From contig JAPKBG010000006.1 of NCBI GenBank assembly GCA_028823485.1, forward strand, positions 50,154 to 114,153: DNA of 64,000 bases, read 5' to 3'. The DNA is from Methylophilaceae bacterium (lineage in GTDB: Bacteria > Pseudomonadota > Gammaproteobacteria > Burkholderiales > Methylophilaceae). The notes beneath the pieces were generated by a model, which did no database searches, was not told the DNA's origin, and saw nothing but the letters and a program-made list of their open reading frames with translations. Shown piece after piece: positions 29,293-39,056 of this stretch. Position numbers and translations under genes: made by a program. The stretch's first letter is position 1. Each line of letters begins with the position of its first letter.

Positions 29293-30282
29293 ATGGTAGT
29301 AATTACCGGCGGCGCAGGCATGATAGGCTCGATGATTGCCTGGCACCTTAATACCAAATACAATCAAGAAGACCTTGTCATTGTTGATGACATGGTGCAT
29401 GAAACGCAATGGCAAAATCTAGTTCACCGCAAGTACGACACTTACCTTGATAAAGAGCATTTGTTTGATTGGCTAGATGGCAATGAAGAAGTGACTGCAG
29501 TTATTCACATGGGCGCCATTAGCGCTACCACTGAGCGTGACTTCAACAAACTGGTCGATTCGAATATCCAATACTCACAAGACTTATGGGGCTGGTGTGC
29601 AGACAATGCTGTGCCATTTTTTTATGCCAGTTCTGCCGCCACTTACGGTGATGGCAACCAAGGTTACGATGATGCGTCTATTGACAAACTAAGACCATTA
29701 AATGGCTATGGTTACTCAAAGCACTTTTTTGACCAATGGGCATTAAAGCAAGTCGCCGACAACAAGCCATGTCCGCCTAGCTGGGCTGGCTTTAAATTCT
29801 TCAATGTTTACGGTCCAAATGAATATCATAAGGAACGTATGGCAAGTGTGGCTTTTCATACCTTCAATCAGTTTAGTGAAACTGGGACAATGAAGTTATT
29901 CAAAGGCACAAAAGCAGACATTGAAGATGGCATGCAAATGCGCGACTTTGTTTACGTCAAAGATGCGGCAGCGGTGTTGGCTCACTTTTACACAACAGCA
30001 GTTAATGCCAAGCCAACTGCTAATGGCATTTACAACATTGGCACTGGCTCCGCACGCAGCTTTAAAGACTTAGCAACAAACGTCATGAAGAGCATGAATC
30101 GTGAGCCTGATATTACCTATATTGATATGCCTAAAGACTTACAAGGTAAGTACCAATACTTTACTGAAGCCACGATGCAAAAATTGCGTCACGTCGGTTA
30201 TACCCAAGCATTTTATAGCCTAGAAGAAGGTGTTAAAGACTACGTGCAAAACTATTTAATGCAAGAGGATCAATACTGCTAA
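29293..30282 (+). CDS. hldD: ADP-L-glycero-D-manno-heptose-6-epimerase
   Basis: HldD (RfaD) epimerises ADP-D-glycero-D-manno-heptose to the L,D form for the LPS inner core. The 329-residue SDR enzyme has the Rossmann motif [10 protein letters not shown] at residues 4-13, the catalytic [12 protein letters not shown] near residue 139, and the family sequence [17 protein letters not shown]. The start is odd: an upstream ATG ATT GTA (29280) runs into a stop, yet repeats the normal N-terminus, so the gene may have lost its original start to a small insertion. The ATG at 29293 keeps the fold intact. Its stop overlaps the gmhA start by one base. Confidence 0.95.
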   Translation: MVVITGGAGMIGSMIAWHLNTKYNQEDLVIVDDMVHETQWQNLVHRKYDTYLDKEHLFDWLDGNEEVTAVIHMGAISATTERDFNKLVDSNIQYSQDLWGWCADNAVPFFYASSAATYGDGNQGYDDASIDKLRPLNGYGYSKHFFDQWALKQVADNKPCPPSWAGFKFFNVYGPNEYHKERMASVAFHTFNQFSETGTMKLFKGTKADIEDGMQMRDFVYVKDAAAVLAHFYTTAVNAKPTANGIYNIGTGSARSFKDLATNVMKSMNREPDITYIDMPKDLQGKYQYFTEATMQKLRHVGYTQAFYSLEEGVKDYVQNYLMQEDQYC

Positions 30283-30845
30283 TGGACTATATCGACTACC
30301 TTAAAGGCGAGCATGCGGCGCATGTGCTCATGTTTGATGCACTTGAGCCGCTTTTTCCACAAATCAGTGCTGTTGGTATTGCAATGCAAAATAGCATCAA
30401 AGCAGGTGGAAAAATCTTGCTAATGGGTAACGGTGGTAGTGCGGCAGACAGCCAACATATTGCGGCAGAAATTGTTGGGCGCTTTAAAAAAGAGCGCAAA
30501 GGTATGCCTGCTATTGCGCTCACAACAGACACTTCAATCTTAACCTCAGTCGGCAACGATTATGGTTACGATTATATTTTCGCGAGACAAATAGAAGCCC
30601 TTTGCACAGACAAGGATTTAGTCATTGGCATCACCACATCCGGCAACAGTGCTAACGTAGTAAGTGCAATGCAAGCAGCCAAAGAAATTGGCGCTACTAC
30701 AGTCGGCTTCACTGGCGGCACTGGTGGCAAGCTAACCACCATTTGTGACCATAACTTAGTCATGCCATCGAATGTAACCGCACGCATCCAAGAGGCGCAT
30801 ATCTTTGTTGGCCATTGTTTATGTGAAATTTTAGAGTCTGATTAA
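30282..30845 (+). CDS. gmhA: Phosphoheptose isomerase
   Basis: GmhA converts sedoheptulose-7-phosphate to D-glycero-D-manno-heptose-7-phosphate, the first step of heptose synthesis. The 187-residue SIS-domain protein has [16 protein letters not shown] near residue 49, the substrate loop [29 protein letters not shown] near residue 114, and the metal/His-containing C-terminal [14 protein letters not shown]. Coupled to hldD by a TAATG overlap. Confidence 0.96.
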   Translation: MDYIDYLKGEHAAHVLMFDALEPLFPQISAVGIAMQNSIKAGGKILLMGNGGSAADSQHIAAEIVGRFKKERKGMPAIALTTDTSILTSVGNDYGYDYIFARQIEALCTDKDLVIGITTSGNSANVVSAMQAAKEIGATTVGFTGGTGGKLTTICDHNLVMPSNVTARIQEAHIFVGHCLCEILESD

Positions 30846-30854
30846 TTAATCACA

Positions 30855-32312
30855 ATGTCAGACAAACTATTCAATACCGTTAAAACTTTTGGTAGCCAAG
30901 CCCAGCATGCCCTTGTGATTGGTGATGTTATGTTAGATCGCTACTTAATCGGCAATGTTGATCGCATCTCACCAGAGGCGCCTGTCCCTGTTGTTCTACT
31001 GAATGAGCAAAATGAGCGTGCCGGCGGTGCAGCTAATGTAGCAGCCAATTTAGCATTATTAGGCATCAAAACGCATATTATTGGTTGCGTCGGCAATGAT
31101 GCCGAAGGCGATAGTTTAAAGATACGCATCTCAGCAATTGGTGTAGATACAAGTGCTATTATCAATACCAAGCATCGCCCTACCATTGCAAAAACAAGAA
31201 TCTTAGGTGGCCATCAACAAATGTTGAGGCTGGACCAAGAAAGCTCAGCTGCTTTTAACGATGAAGAAGTTTGCCAAGTGCTAGAAGCTGTTACAACAGA
31301 ACTTGCACGTCAACCAAGCATTGTTATTTTGTCAGACTATGCCAAAGGCTTACTCAACGATACTGTTTGTCAACAGATTATCAGCGCATGTAAAAAACAA
31401 TCTATCCCTGTATTAGTCGACCCAAAAGGCAGAGACTATACGAAATACAAAGGGGCAACCGCACTCACACCAAACAAAAAAGAAACAGCAGAGGTATGTG
31501 GAACGCACCCAGATGATGCCGACTTAATTAACAAGGCGGCTGCACTCAAAGAAAGTTTGGCATTAGACTTTTTGGCCGTCACACGTGGTGAAGAAGGTAT
31601 CACACTCGTTGACGATACCACTCACCAAATTGATGCAACTGCACAAAAGGTATTTGATGTTTCTGGTGCAGGTGATACGGTGATTGCAACATTGGCAGCA
31701 GGTTTAATTCATGCGCTTTCTCCAATAGAAAGCTTACAGCTGGCCAACCTAGCTGCTGGCATTGTTGTTGGCAAAGTCGGTACCATTCCTGTTACGCGCG
31801 AAGAGTTGATAGAAACTCTTGCGCGCCTTCAAAGCAGCACACAAGCACATAAAGTCTGTGACTTAAACCAGCTGATAGGCAAAGTAGATGGTTGGAAAAA
31901 AACAAACCAAAAAGTTGTGTTTACAAACGGCTGTTTTGATTTACTGCATGCTGGGCATGTGACTTACTTAGAAGCGGCTAAAAAACGTGGTGACAAACTA
32001 ATATTAGGCCTTAATACCGACCGATCAGTGAGTGCTATCAAAGGACCAACCAGGCCAGTAGTGAACCAAGGCGATCGTGCCCGCGTGTTGGCGGCATTAG
32101 AATCAGTCGATGCTGTGATTTTATTTGATGAAGACACGCCGCTTCAGCTCATTAACGCCATCAAGCCTGATGTGATTACTAAAGGCAGTGATTACACGGT
32201 TGATCAAGTAGTTGGTGGTAAAGAGGTTGAGTCCTGGGGCGGAGAAATCGCGTTAATTGATTTAGTTGAAGGCCGCAGCACTAGCAATATCATTCAAAAA
32301 CTCAATAGCTAA
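30855..32312 (+). CDS. hldE: Bifunctional heptose-7-phosphate kinase / heptose-1-phosphate adenylyltransferase
   Basis: HldE (RfaE) makes ADP-heptose with GmhB. Residues 1 to about 320 are the PfkB-type kinase (GDVMLDRYLIGNVDRISPEAP, GAANVAANLA, FDVSGAGDT). The remaining 160 residues are the cytidylyltransferase-fold domain with FTNGCFDLLHAGH near residue 360 and the end GRSTSNIIQKL. The two domains are fused as in Enterobacteria. Six bases separate it from waaF. Confidence 0.96.
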   Translation: MSDKLFNTVKTFGSQAQHALVIGDVMLDRYLIGNVDRISPEAPVPVVLLNEQNERAGGAANVAANLALLGIKTHIIGCVGNDAEGDSLKIRISAIGVDTSAIINTKHRPTIAKTRILGGHQQMLRLDQESSAAFNDEEVCQVLEAVTTELARQPSIVILSDYAKGLLNDTVCQQIISACKKQSIPVLVDPKGRDYTKYKGATALTPNKKETAEVCGTHPDDADLINKAAALKESLALDFLAVTRGEEGITLVDDTTHQIDATAQKVFDVSGAGDTVIATLAAGLIHALSPIESLQLANLAAGIVVGKVGTIPVTREELIETLARLQSSTQAHKVCDLNQLIGKVDGWKKTNQKVVFTNGCFDLLHAGHVTYLEAAKKRGDKLILGLNTDRSVSAIKGPTRPVVNQGDRARVLAALESVDAVILFDEDTPLQLINAIKPDVITKGSDYTVDQVVGGKEVESWGGEIALIDLVEGRSTSNIIQKLNS

Positions 32313-32318
32313 CTACTA

Positions 32319-33335
32319 ATGTCATCCAAAAAAATTCTAATTATGGGGCCTTCTTGGATAGGCGACATGGTGATGGCGCACAGCTTATTTCAATACCTTA
32401 AAAAACAAAACCCATCCGTTCAAATTGATGTCGCAGCCCCCGCATGGACGCTCCCCTTATTAAGCCGCATGCCAGAAATATCCGAAAAAATTGCCTTGCC
32501 ATTCAATCATGGTCAATTAGGATTAATTGAGCGCATTCGATTTGGTCGCAGCTTAAAAAATAAACAATACACGCAGTCTATTTCACTGGTTAATTCATTA
32601 AAATCAGCCATCTTGCCATTGGCTGCTGGCATTCCAAAGCGTACTGGATTTTTAGGCGAAATGCGTTATGGTTTATTAAATGATATTCGCCCATTAGATA
32701 AAGTAGCGCTTCCTAAAACAGTGGAAAGGTTTGTTGCACTAGGGCTAAATAAAGACCAAGTCTTGCCAGCCATACCACAACCCACGTTAATTGCTGACAG
32801 TACCAATGCAAAAGTAGCGCTGAATAAGCTCGGCATATCCCTTCCAAATGACAAGGTGCTTGGCTTATGCCCAGGGGCTGAATATGGTGAAGCTAAACGC
32901 TGGCCAACAACACACTATGCTGAAGTAGCCAATGCAGCACTAGATCAAGGTTGGCAAGTCTTGTTATTTGGCTCAGACAAAGATATTCCAATCACAGATG
33001 AAATTCATAAGCTAACGCAATCAAAGTGTATTAACTTAGGTGGGAAAACGAATTTAGGTGATGCTATTGACATCATGTCGCTATGTACCACTATTATCAG
33101 TAACGATTCTGGTCTCATGCATATTGCCGCTGCATTAAATAAAAAACTCATCGCCATATTTGGTTCTAGCAATCCGCATCACACACCACCCATGCACTCT
33201 GATGCTGTGATAGAGTATTTAGAGTTAGTGTGCAGTCCATGTTTTAAAAGAGAGTGCCCATTAAAAGCTGAAGCCCACATGGCTTGCTTAAACAACATCG
33301 TGCCTTCAAGCGTAATAAATAAAATCGACCTATGA
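32319..33335 (+). CDS. waaF: ADP-heptose:LPS heptosyltransferase II
   Basis: WaaF adds the second heptose to the inner core from ADP-heptose. The 338-residue GT9 enzyme begins ILIMGPSWIGDMVMAHSL, carries the donor-binding CPGAEYGEAKRWPTTHYA near residue 186, and the motif SNDSGLMHIAAALNK near residue 265. It is the last gene of the heptose operon and its stop overlaps the next start by four bases (ATGA). Confidence 0.95.
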   Translation: MSSKKILIMGPSWIGDMVMAHSLFQYLKKQNPSVQIDVAAPAWTLPLLSRMPEISEKIALPFNHGQLGLIERIRFGRSLKNKQYTQSISLVNSLKSAILPLAAGIPKRTGFLGEMRYGLLNDIRPLDKVALPKTVERFVALGLNKDQVLPAIPQPTLIADSTNAKVALNKLGISLPNDKVLGLCPGAEYGEAKRWPTTHYAEVANAALDQGWQVLLFGSDKDIPITDEIHKLTQSKCINLGGKTNLGDAIDIMSLCTTIISNDSGLMHIAAALNKKLIAIFGSSNPHHTPPMHSDAVIEYLELVCSPCFKRECPLKAEAHMACLNNIVPSSVINKIDL

Positions 33336-34861
33336 TAAAAATACTAACAGCGATTGAACAGACTAACCCTAAGCATTTGTTTTGGTTTATTGTTGCAGCG
33401 TCCATCGTACTGGCAGCACAAATGCAAGCCATCCAACACGGATGGATTAATCCTGACAGCGTACTTTATTTAGAAGCTGCCAAACACATCGTCATTGGTG
33501 ACATCCGAGGAGCTTATCAAATATTTAATTGGCCATTCTATGCTTTATGTATAGGTATGGTGAGCAAACTGACCACCTTCAATGTTCATCTTTCTGCTCA
33601 ACTATTGAACATGGTGTTTTTTGGAATTACAACGGCTTCCTTCCTTAAAATAATCCAGCTTGCAGGTGGTAAAAACTTAGCTTTATTTGCTGGGGCATTA
33701 CTCTTATTTGGCAACTTATACATCGTCGGCGATGTGCTTGAAATGCTGATGCGTGATGAAGGATTTTGGGCGTTCTACCTAACTAGCCTGGTATTTTTTA
33801 TAAGATTCTATCAACAGAAAAAAATCTCAGATGCAATACTATGGCAAGTTACTGCAATCATAGCTGTTCTTTTTAGAATTGAAGCCATTACCTTCTTGCT
33901 ACTACTACCATTGGTTTTCATTGTTGATAGCCAGCTTAATTACAAACAGCGTGTGATTAACCTAATAAAAACATATTCAATTAGCCTGCTAAGCTTGCTG
34001 ATTATTTTCATTGCTATTAATACAGTTGACTCACTTAGCATCAAAAACTTCGGCCGCTTACAAGAAGTGTTTAGTATGGATTTATGGTCAATATTTTCAC
34101 AAAACTTAATGAATAAATCCGCCATCATGTCAGATCAAGTGTTAGGTCACTACCTTGATGAATATGCAGTTTCCGGGTTACTGCTTACATTTGCATACGT
34201 AATAATAGTAAAGAACCTCAGTACTTTAGGCTTAGTCAGTGTTGTATTAATTGGCATGTACCTTAAAAATAAATTCGATCTAATCAATAGCGATGTTAAG
34301 CGTGTGCTAGCAGTCACAGCAATTATTTGCCTACTAAACATGGCACTTATTATCACTAAAGTATTCGTTTTATCTAGTCGATATGTTGTTGCATTAACAC
34401 TGATACTACTCATAGTATCTGCATTATATTTAGGCTATTTATTCAAAGAGATTATTGAGAGAAGTAATAAACGAACAATATTAATTGTTTCGATTGTTAC
34501 TATCATCATCTGCCTATCTATCGTTAAAAATGTACTCTCAAAAGGAGATGGGTACAACTACACACAAGATGCGGTTACATGGGTAAAAGCTCGCCATGAT
34601 AAACAAAGAGTATTTTATGAAGACTCTAGGATGCGCTATTATGCAGGTGAGCCATTTATTAGATCAGGCGTATATCATTTTGGAAGTATAAAACTTGGGA
34701 CCGATAACCTACACCAATATGATTATCTGGTATTTAAGTTTGGGGTGCATGATCAACATAAGAAGAAAATGCTCTTGCAATCACTACCAGAATATGAGGA
34801 AGTTAAACGTTTTTACGCAAGAAAAAAGAAAAAATACTGTGCAATTTACCAGAAAAAATGA
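33332..34861 (+). CDS. Polytopic membrane protein, GT39 (ArnT/PMT)-like glycosyltransferase
   Basis: The 509-residue protein has about eleven hydrophobic segments and the GT39-type first-loop pattern NPDSVLYLEAAKHIV near residue 40, where the Asp would be the catalytic base, followed by FNWPFYALCIGM. Such enzymes transfer sugars from undecaprenyl phosphate carriers to lipid or glycan in the periplasm. The last 60 residues form a soluble tail rich in Lys and Tyr. It is translationally coupled to waaF and richer in A+T than waaF, suggesting a variable core or O-chain function. The acceptor is unknown. Confidence 0.6.
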   Translation: MIKILTAIEQTNPKHLFWFIVAASIVLAAQMQAIQHGWINPDSVLYLEAAKHIVIGDIRGAYQIFNWPFYALCIGMVSKLTTFNVHLSAQLLNMVFFGITTASFLKIIQLAGGKNLALFAGALLLFGNLYIVGDVLEMLMRDEGFWAFYLTSLVFFIRFYQQKKISDAILWQVTAIIAVLFRIEAITFLLLLPLVFIVDSQLNYKQRVINLIKTYSISLLSLLIIFIAINTVDSLSIKNFGRLQEVFSMDLWSIFSQNLMNKSAIMSDQVLGHYLDEYAVSGLLLTFAYVIIVKNLSTLGLVSVVLIGMYLKNKFDLINSDVKRVLAVTAIICLLNMALIITKVFVLSSRYVVALTLILLIVSALYLGYLFKEIIERSNKRTILIVSIVTIIICLSIVKNVLSKGDGYNYTQDAVTWVKARHDKQRVFYEDSRMRYYAGEPFIRSGVYHFGSIKLGTDNLHQYDYLVFKFGVHDQHKKKMLLQSLPEYEEVKRFYARKKKKYCAIYQKK

Positions 34862-34884
34862 AGCAATAGTTTCGAAAGATAATC

Positions 34885-35835
34885 ATGAACCAACAATCAA
34901 CAGCTTGCCCTATTTGCAACCACACCACTCACTTTAGCTTTAGTGGAAGAGATTTAATGTTCAATCATCATGAACGCTATGACTACAACCAATGCACCAA
35001 TTGCGAACTCGTATTTCAAACGCCATTACCCTCTGTGGAACGAATTAGTGGGTTCTATCCACCGGATTATGGCGTCTATGATGAGCAGAGTAGATTAAAA
35101 AAAATTAGCCTGTTTAGAGCGGCAATGCTCAAAAGGAGTTTTGGCTATTCCCATTTAACAAGCAATTTCATTATTGATGTCATTGCTCCTCTGATAAATA
35201 TCTTTAAAAACCCTGTATTTGAAATTCCATTCGTCAAGAATGGCGCGCTACTCGACATTGGTTGCGGCAACGGGCGTTTTTTACACGGCATGCAACAACT
35301 AGGCTGGCAAACAAAAGGGGTCGAATTTAATGCATGCGCTATAGCTGTTTGTAAAAAATCTAATCTAGATGTTTTTCATGGTGATTTATTTTCGGCAAAA
35401 CTAGCAGATGCCAGCTTTGATGTTGTTAACCTTAGCCATGTGATTGAGCATGTTCCTGACCCGAAAGCTTTGTTTATAGAAGTGGCTAGGATTCTTAAGC
35501 GAAATGGGTTGTTTGTTATTAAAACACCTAACAGTGAAGCATTAGGAAGAGTATTATTTGATACCAATTGGTATGCCAATGATGTGCCAAGACATTTATT
35601 CTTATTTTCTCGAAAAAATCTTTTAGAGATGGGTAAAGCGAGCAATCTAGAAATGGTTAGCATGACGACAAGTTCAACACCAAAAATCGTCTTGAATAGT
35701 GTGGATTATCTATTAAAAAACACGAATAAAGCTTCTAAACGCATTTGGTGGAAACGGTTATTAGCAAAATCGTACGTGTTACTTTCAAAATGCAAAAAAC
35801 AAGGTGATGAGATTCACATCGTTTTTAAAAAGTAG
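34885..35835 (+). CDS. SAM-dependent methyltransferase with N-terminal zinc ribbon
   Basis: Residues 1-45 hold two CxxC pairs, CPIC near residue 8 and CTNC near residue 38, as in zinc-ribbon methyltransferases of LPS or polysaccharide loci. The class I Rossmann core is LLDIGCGNGRFLHGM near residue 130, EFNACAIAV, and SHVIEHVPDPKALF near residue 186. The substrate is probably a sugar in the core or outer polysaccharide (inference from neighbours). The ATG is preceded by GAAAGATAATC, a weak ribosome-binding site. Confidence 0.75.
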   Translation: MNQQSTACPICNHTTHFSFSGRDLMFNHHERYDYNQCTNCELVFQTPLPSVERISGFYPPDYGVYDEQSRLKKISLFRAAMLKRSFGYSHLTSNFIIDVIAPLINIFKNPVFEIPFVKNGALLDIGCGNGRFLHGMQQLGWQTKGVEFNACAIAVCKKSNLDVFHGDLFSAKLADASFDVVNLSHVIEHVPDPKALFIEVARILKRNGLFVIKTPNSEALGRVLFDTNWYANDVPRHLFLFSRKNLLEMGKASNLEMVSMTTSSTPKIVLNSVDYLLKNTNKASKRIWWKRLLAKSYVLLSKCKKQGDEIHIVFKK

Positions 35836-35837
35836 TC

Positions 35838-36815
35838 ATGCATAAGCGTATCTTATTCTTATCTAAAGGGGAAAATGCATCCTCTACACGCTACCGTGCT
35901 TTGCAGTATTTTCCGCTCTATCAACAGTCTGGCTATCACCCAACTCACCTAACGGTTTCTGGTGGTATATTTCGTTTTTTAAGAGCGTTATTACAAGCTA
36001 CCCAAGTAGATACTGTCATTTTGCTACGTAAGACATTTCCTACGCCTTTTTTTTGGTTATTACGCAAAGTTTCCAAAAAACTGATTTTCGAATTAGATGA
36101 TGCTATTTTTAGCAACACCGATGGCCGCGTCTCAGAAACAAGAATGTCTCGCTTTATTACCACTGCCAGCCAATGCGATCATGTCTTTGCTGGCAATCAA
36201 TACTTGGCAGATACAGCAAAAATGTACCAAAGCAATACGAGTGTTATCCCAACATCATTAAACACAGCAAAATACAATCGCCCAGCTGAGCGTTACACAA
36301 AAGATTTTGTATTGGTATGGATTGGTAGTCGTTCTACTAAAAAATATATTGCTAGCATATTGCCTGCCATCGAAGTGGCTTCAAAAACGATTCCTCACTT
36401 GAGACTAAAGATTGTTGCTGACTTTCATCTGCAGAGTGACTGCTTACCCATTGATAATATCCTATGGACAGAAGCTACAGAAGCTGCGGAGATTAATAGT
36501 GCTGATATCGGTCTAGCACCACTGCCACCAGATAACTGGACCAAAGGGAAATGTGCTTTAAAAGTATTGCAATACCTTTCTGCTGGCCTACCTGTTATTT
36601 CTTCTTCCACTGGTGCTAATGGGTACGCAGTTGAAAATTTAAAAAGTGGCTACCTTGTGGATAATGAAAGCAACTGGACACAAGCAATAATAACAGCCCA
36701 CCAGCAAAGAGAAAAATTAACAATAATGGGGGCTTATGGGCAGAAAAGAGTCCGTGCTGAGTTTGATATCAATGTGGTTTTTAAGCAAATTCTAAAGCAA
36801 TTAGAAAAGGAATAA
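35838..36815 (+). CDS. GT4 family glycosyltransferase
   Basis: A 325-residue GT-B protein following the methyltransferase by two bases. Its N-terminus has RILFLSKGENASSTRYRALQ, the linker has FVLVWIGSRSTKK, and the nucleotide-sugar site is in GLAPLPPDNWTKGKC and LKVLQYLSAGLPVISSS, where the usual E-x7-E is replaced by K...E-less sequence, as in the STRYR subgroup. It probably elongates the LPS core or a related glycan. Donor and acceptor cannot be told. Confidence 0.72.
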   Translation: MHKRILFLSKGENASSTRYRALQYFPLYQQSGYHPTHLTVSGGIFRFLRALLQATQVDTVILLRKTFPTPFFWLLRKVSKKLIFELDDAIFSNTDGRVSETRMSRFITTASQCDHVFAGNQYLADTAKMYQSNTSVIPTSLNTAKYNRPAERYTKDFVLVWIGSRSTKKYIASILPAIEVASKTIPHLRLKIVADFHLQSDCLPIDNILWTEATEAAEINSADIGLAPLPPDNWTKGKCALKVLQYLSAGLPVISSSTGANGYAVENLKSGYLVDNESNWTQAIITAHQQREKLTIMGAYGQKRVRAEFDINVVFKQILKQLEKE

Positions 36816-36834
36816 AACCTTTAGATCGCCTCAG

Positions 36835-37518
36835 CTAAAAAGGCTTAAAGCTTAACAGGCGTTGTCTACAAGTTTCGCTTACATGACTTGCATTAAGATA
36901 GGCAGATAGCATCTCTTGCCAATAACCACCACCTAACACGCGCATATCTTCCTGATACTTACATAACCGTTTAAAGCTTCTTAACCGCGAATAACAAGTG
37001 AGCCGCCAAGGGTAAATTGTCATATCTGAAATATCAATTAAACCAAAACTATCATTCGGCAACAATAAGATATTCCCCGTATGTAAAGAGTGAAAGTGAA
37101 TGCCTTTTGCATGCAATCTTGCCAAAAAAGCACCAAAGGTTTGAGCGGTTTGAAGCATTCTTTTGGAGTCTTCTTGCACGAGATCACGAATCGACACACC
37201 GGCTAAGGGCTGATACAAAACGGCGGCATGACCCTTCTTTTGCAAAGAGTAGAGTGTTTTAACTTCAACCGTCGGAATAGATAAGTCAATTAATCTAGCG
37301 GCATTGCGGAAAAATCTTCTTGCGTGTGAATAAACTCTAGTCCCACTAAACCTGTTTCTTACACGAAATATTTTGAGAAAATCACCACTTGCCAATTGTA
37401 TAACTTTGATGCCACGATGGTCTTGTTCAAACACCTTTCCATCAGCACATAGTTTGTTCAAATCGCTATCTAATAGCAGTTGACTTGGGGAGTATAGTTG
37501 TTTAAAGAATGCATGCAT
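36835..37518 (-). CDS. LPS-kinase-like (toluene tolerance / InaA type) protein
   Basis: This 227-residue protein belongs to the kinase-like group found in LPS core loci. The phosphate-transfer loop reads GIHFHSLHTGNILLLP near residue 137 and the metal loop GLIDISDM. The catalytic Asp of the HxD motif is not present; Ser stands at its place, as in related Pseudomonas proteins, so activity is doubtful. I choose the ATG at 37518, two bases past the HAD stop; a TTG at 37545 would overlap the HAD gene. Confidence 0.65.
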   Translation of the reverse strand: MHAFFKQLYSPSQLLLDSDLNKLCADGKVFEQDHRGIKVIQLASGDFLKIFRVRNRFSGTRVYSHARRFFRNAARLIDLSIPTVEVKTLYSLQKKGHAAVLYQPLAGVSIRDLVQEDSKRMLQTAQTFGAFLARLHAKGIHFHSLHTGNILLLPNDSFGLIDISDMTIYPWRLTCYSRLRSFKRLCKYQEDMRVLGGGYWQEMLSAYLNASHVSETCRQRLLSFKPF

Positions 37519-37520
37519 GG

Positions 37521-38177
37521 CTATAACGATTGAATGTTGCGGCAAACATGAATTTTATGTTCCGCACAGAAGGCTTTCCAGTCTGGAACATCTGTCCAAT
37601 CGCTCAAAAAAACAAAGTCCAAACCAGCACGAGTAGATGACTCATAATCGTACTTGCTATCACCAATGAATAGTGCGGGAAACTCGATGTTTCCGTTTTT
37701 TTTTTCACGCGCTAGAATTTCATCTTTATTATCAGGGCTGCCAAATAGTCCGCTATCAAACAAATGGGCAAGCTCACGTTGTTCAAATAAACCGCGAATC
37801 TCTTGTTGATCTCCTCCAGAAACAACTAACCATTTTGCATCTGGGATTTTATTTCGTAACGCATGTAAACCATCAGCGATTTTACAACGCATTAACCCTT
37901 TTTTAACAGCAAGGCTAAATGCATTTAAATACTCTTGAACCGCCGCTTTTGTGGCCTTTTCTTTCAGCAATTTTTCAATATACCAAACAAATTTAGGGTA
38001 GCGTGAAATGCCACCAAATTTCACATGGTGATCCACCAGCATTTGCGCTTGTACATCGGTTGCACCGAGCTTCTTAGCCGTCCGAAAATAAGAGTCAATT
38101 TTCGTAATGTTTGAGTCAAGCACCACACCATCACAATCAAACACTATGGTTTTGTATTTTGTTAAGTCAATATTCAA
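37521..38177 (-). CDS. HAD-superfamily phosphatase
   Basis: A 218-residue HAD hydrolase with motif I VFDCDGVVLDSN near residue 12 (nucleophile Asp14, Asp16), motif II VVSGGDQQE near residue 117 and motif III/IV FIGDSKYDYESSTRAG near residue 164. The cap is helical. It could dephosphorylate a sugar phosphate used in LPS synthesis; the substrate is not evident. It is just before the kinase-like gene on the same strand. Confidence 0.78.
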   Translation of the reverse strand: MNIDLTKYKTIVFDCDGVVLDSNITKIDSYFRTAKKLGATDVQAQMLVDHHVKFGGISRYPKFVWYIEKLLKEKATKAAVQEYLNAFSLAVKKGLMRCKIADGLHALRNKIPDAKWLVVSGGDQQEIRGLFEQRELAHLFDSGLFGSPDNKDEILAREKKNGNIEFPALFIGDSKYDYESSTRAGLDFVFLSDWTDVPDWKAFCAEHKIHVCRNIQSL

Positions 38178-38215
38178 ATGAATTCAATTCAATGTACTTT
38201 TAAAGAAAAACAATC

Positions 38216-38255
38216 AACAAAAAAAGGTTTTGCGCCTCAAAAGCACAAAGCCTTT
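38216..38255 (-). terminator. Rho-independent terminator of edd-eda
   Basis: On the minus strand AAAGGCTTTGTGC pairs with GCGCAAAACCTTT (11 of 13 positions canonical, rest wobble-like), followed by a run of Ts. It lies 21 bases past the eda stop. Confidence 0.8.
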
Positions 38256-38275
38256 ATTATACTGTTTTCAGCTAG

Positions 38276-38902
38276 TTAAGCAGACTTAATCGCGCTTGCC
38301 TCTTTTGCTAACTTAGTAATCTGTGCCCAGTCCTTATTAGCGACTGCATCAGCCGGTGTAAGCCAAGTGCCGCCACAAACTACTACGTTTGGTAACGCTA
38401 AAAAGTCAGGTGCTGATTCAACTTTAACGCCGCCAGTTGGACAGAACATTACGTCAGCAAAAGGACCTGCAAAACCTTTAAGTAAGTTAATACCGCCAAC
38501 CGCAACTGCTGGGAACAGCTTCAAGAAGTAGTAATCATCAGCATTCGCTATCATGATTTCTGAACCTGTAGAAACCCCTGGAAGTAATGGCAAACCAATT
38601 TCACGTGCGTATTGACCTAGCTCTGACGTATAACCAGGGCTCACAGCAAACTGGCAGCCTGCATTTAATGAGTTCTTAGCATCTTGCAAGTTACGTACAG
38701 TACCGGAGCCTAAGATAGCATCAGGCACATATTTAGCAATCTGCTCCATGGCTTCTAAAGCGACTGGTGAGCGCAATGTGACTTCAAGTACCTTAATGCC
38801 GCCTTCAAGTAGCGCTTCTGCCATTGGCACAGCATCCTCAACTTTATTAATCACAATCACTGGGATTACTGGACCTTCTTTTGCCAAATCTAATGTATTC
38901 AT
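38276..38902 (-). CDS. eda: 2-keto-3-deoxy-6-phosphogluconate (KDPG) aldolase
   Basis: Eda cleaves KDPG to pyruvate and glyceraldehyde-3-phosphate, the last Entner-Doudoroff step. The 208-residue class I aldolase has the Schiff-base lysine in YYFLKLFPAVAVGG near residue 130, an acidic general base in LEVTLRSPVALEAM near residue 40, and the phosphate site FCPTGGVKV and GGTWLTP. Downstream of edd (154-base gap). In ribulose-monophosphate methylotrophs this enzyme serves formaldehyde assimilation. Confidence 0.96.
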   Translation of the reverse strand: MNTLDLAKEGPVIPVIVINKVEDAVPMAEALLEGGIKVLEVTLRSPVALEAMEQIAKYVPDAILGSGTVRNLQDAKNSLNAGCQFAVSPGYTSELGQYAREIGLPLLPGVSTGSEIMIANADDYYFLKLFPAVAVGGINLLKGFAGPFADVMFCPTGGVKVESAPDFLALPNVVVCGGTWLTPADAVANKDWAQITKLAKEASAIKSA

Positions 38903-39056
38903 TTTTCTCTCAATGTTTATTTAATAAATTCTTTTTAAGCTTTTTGCTAACCAATGGCTAAGCTTTGATAATCAAGTTAGAACAATGCCCCCGGGCGGTA
39001 GTATTACTTTAGTACGACAAGTGAGGTTAACGCCGTTATCGCTTGATTTGCAAAGT

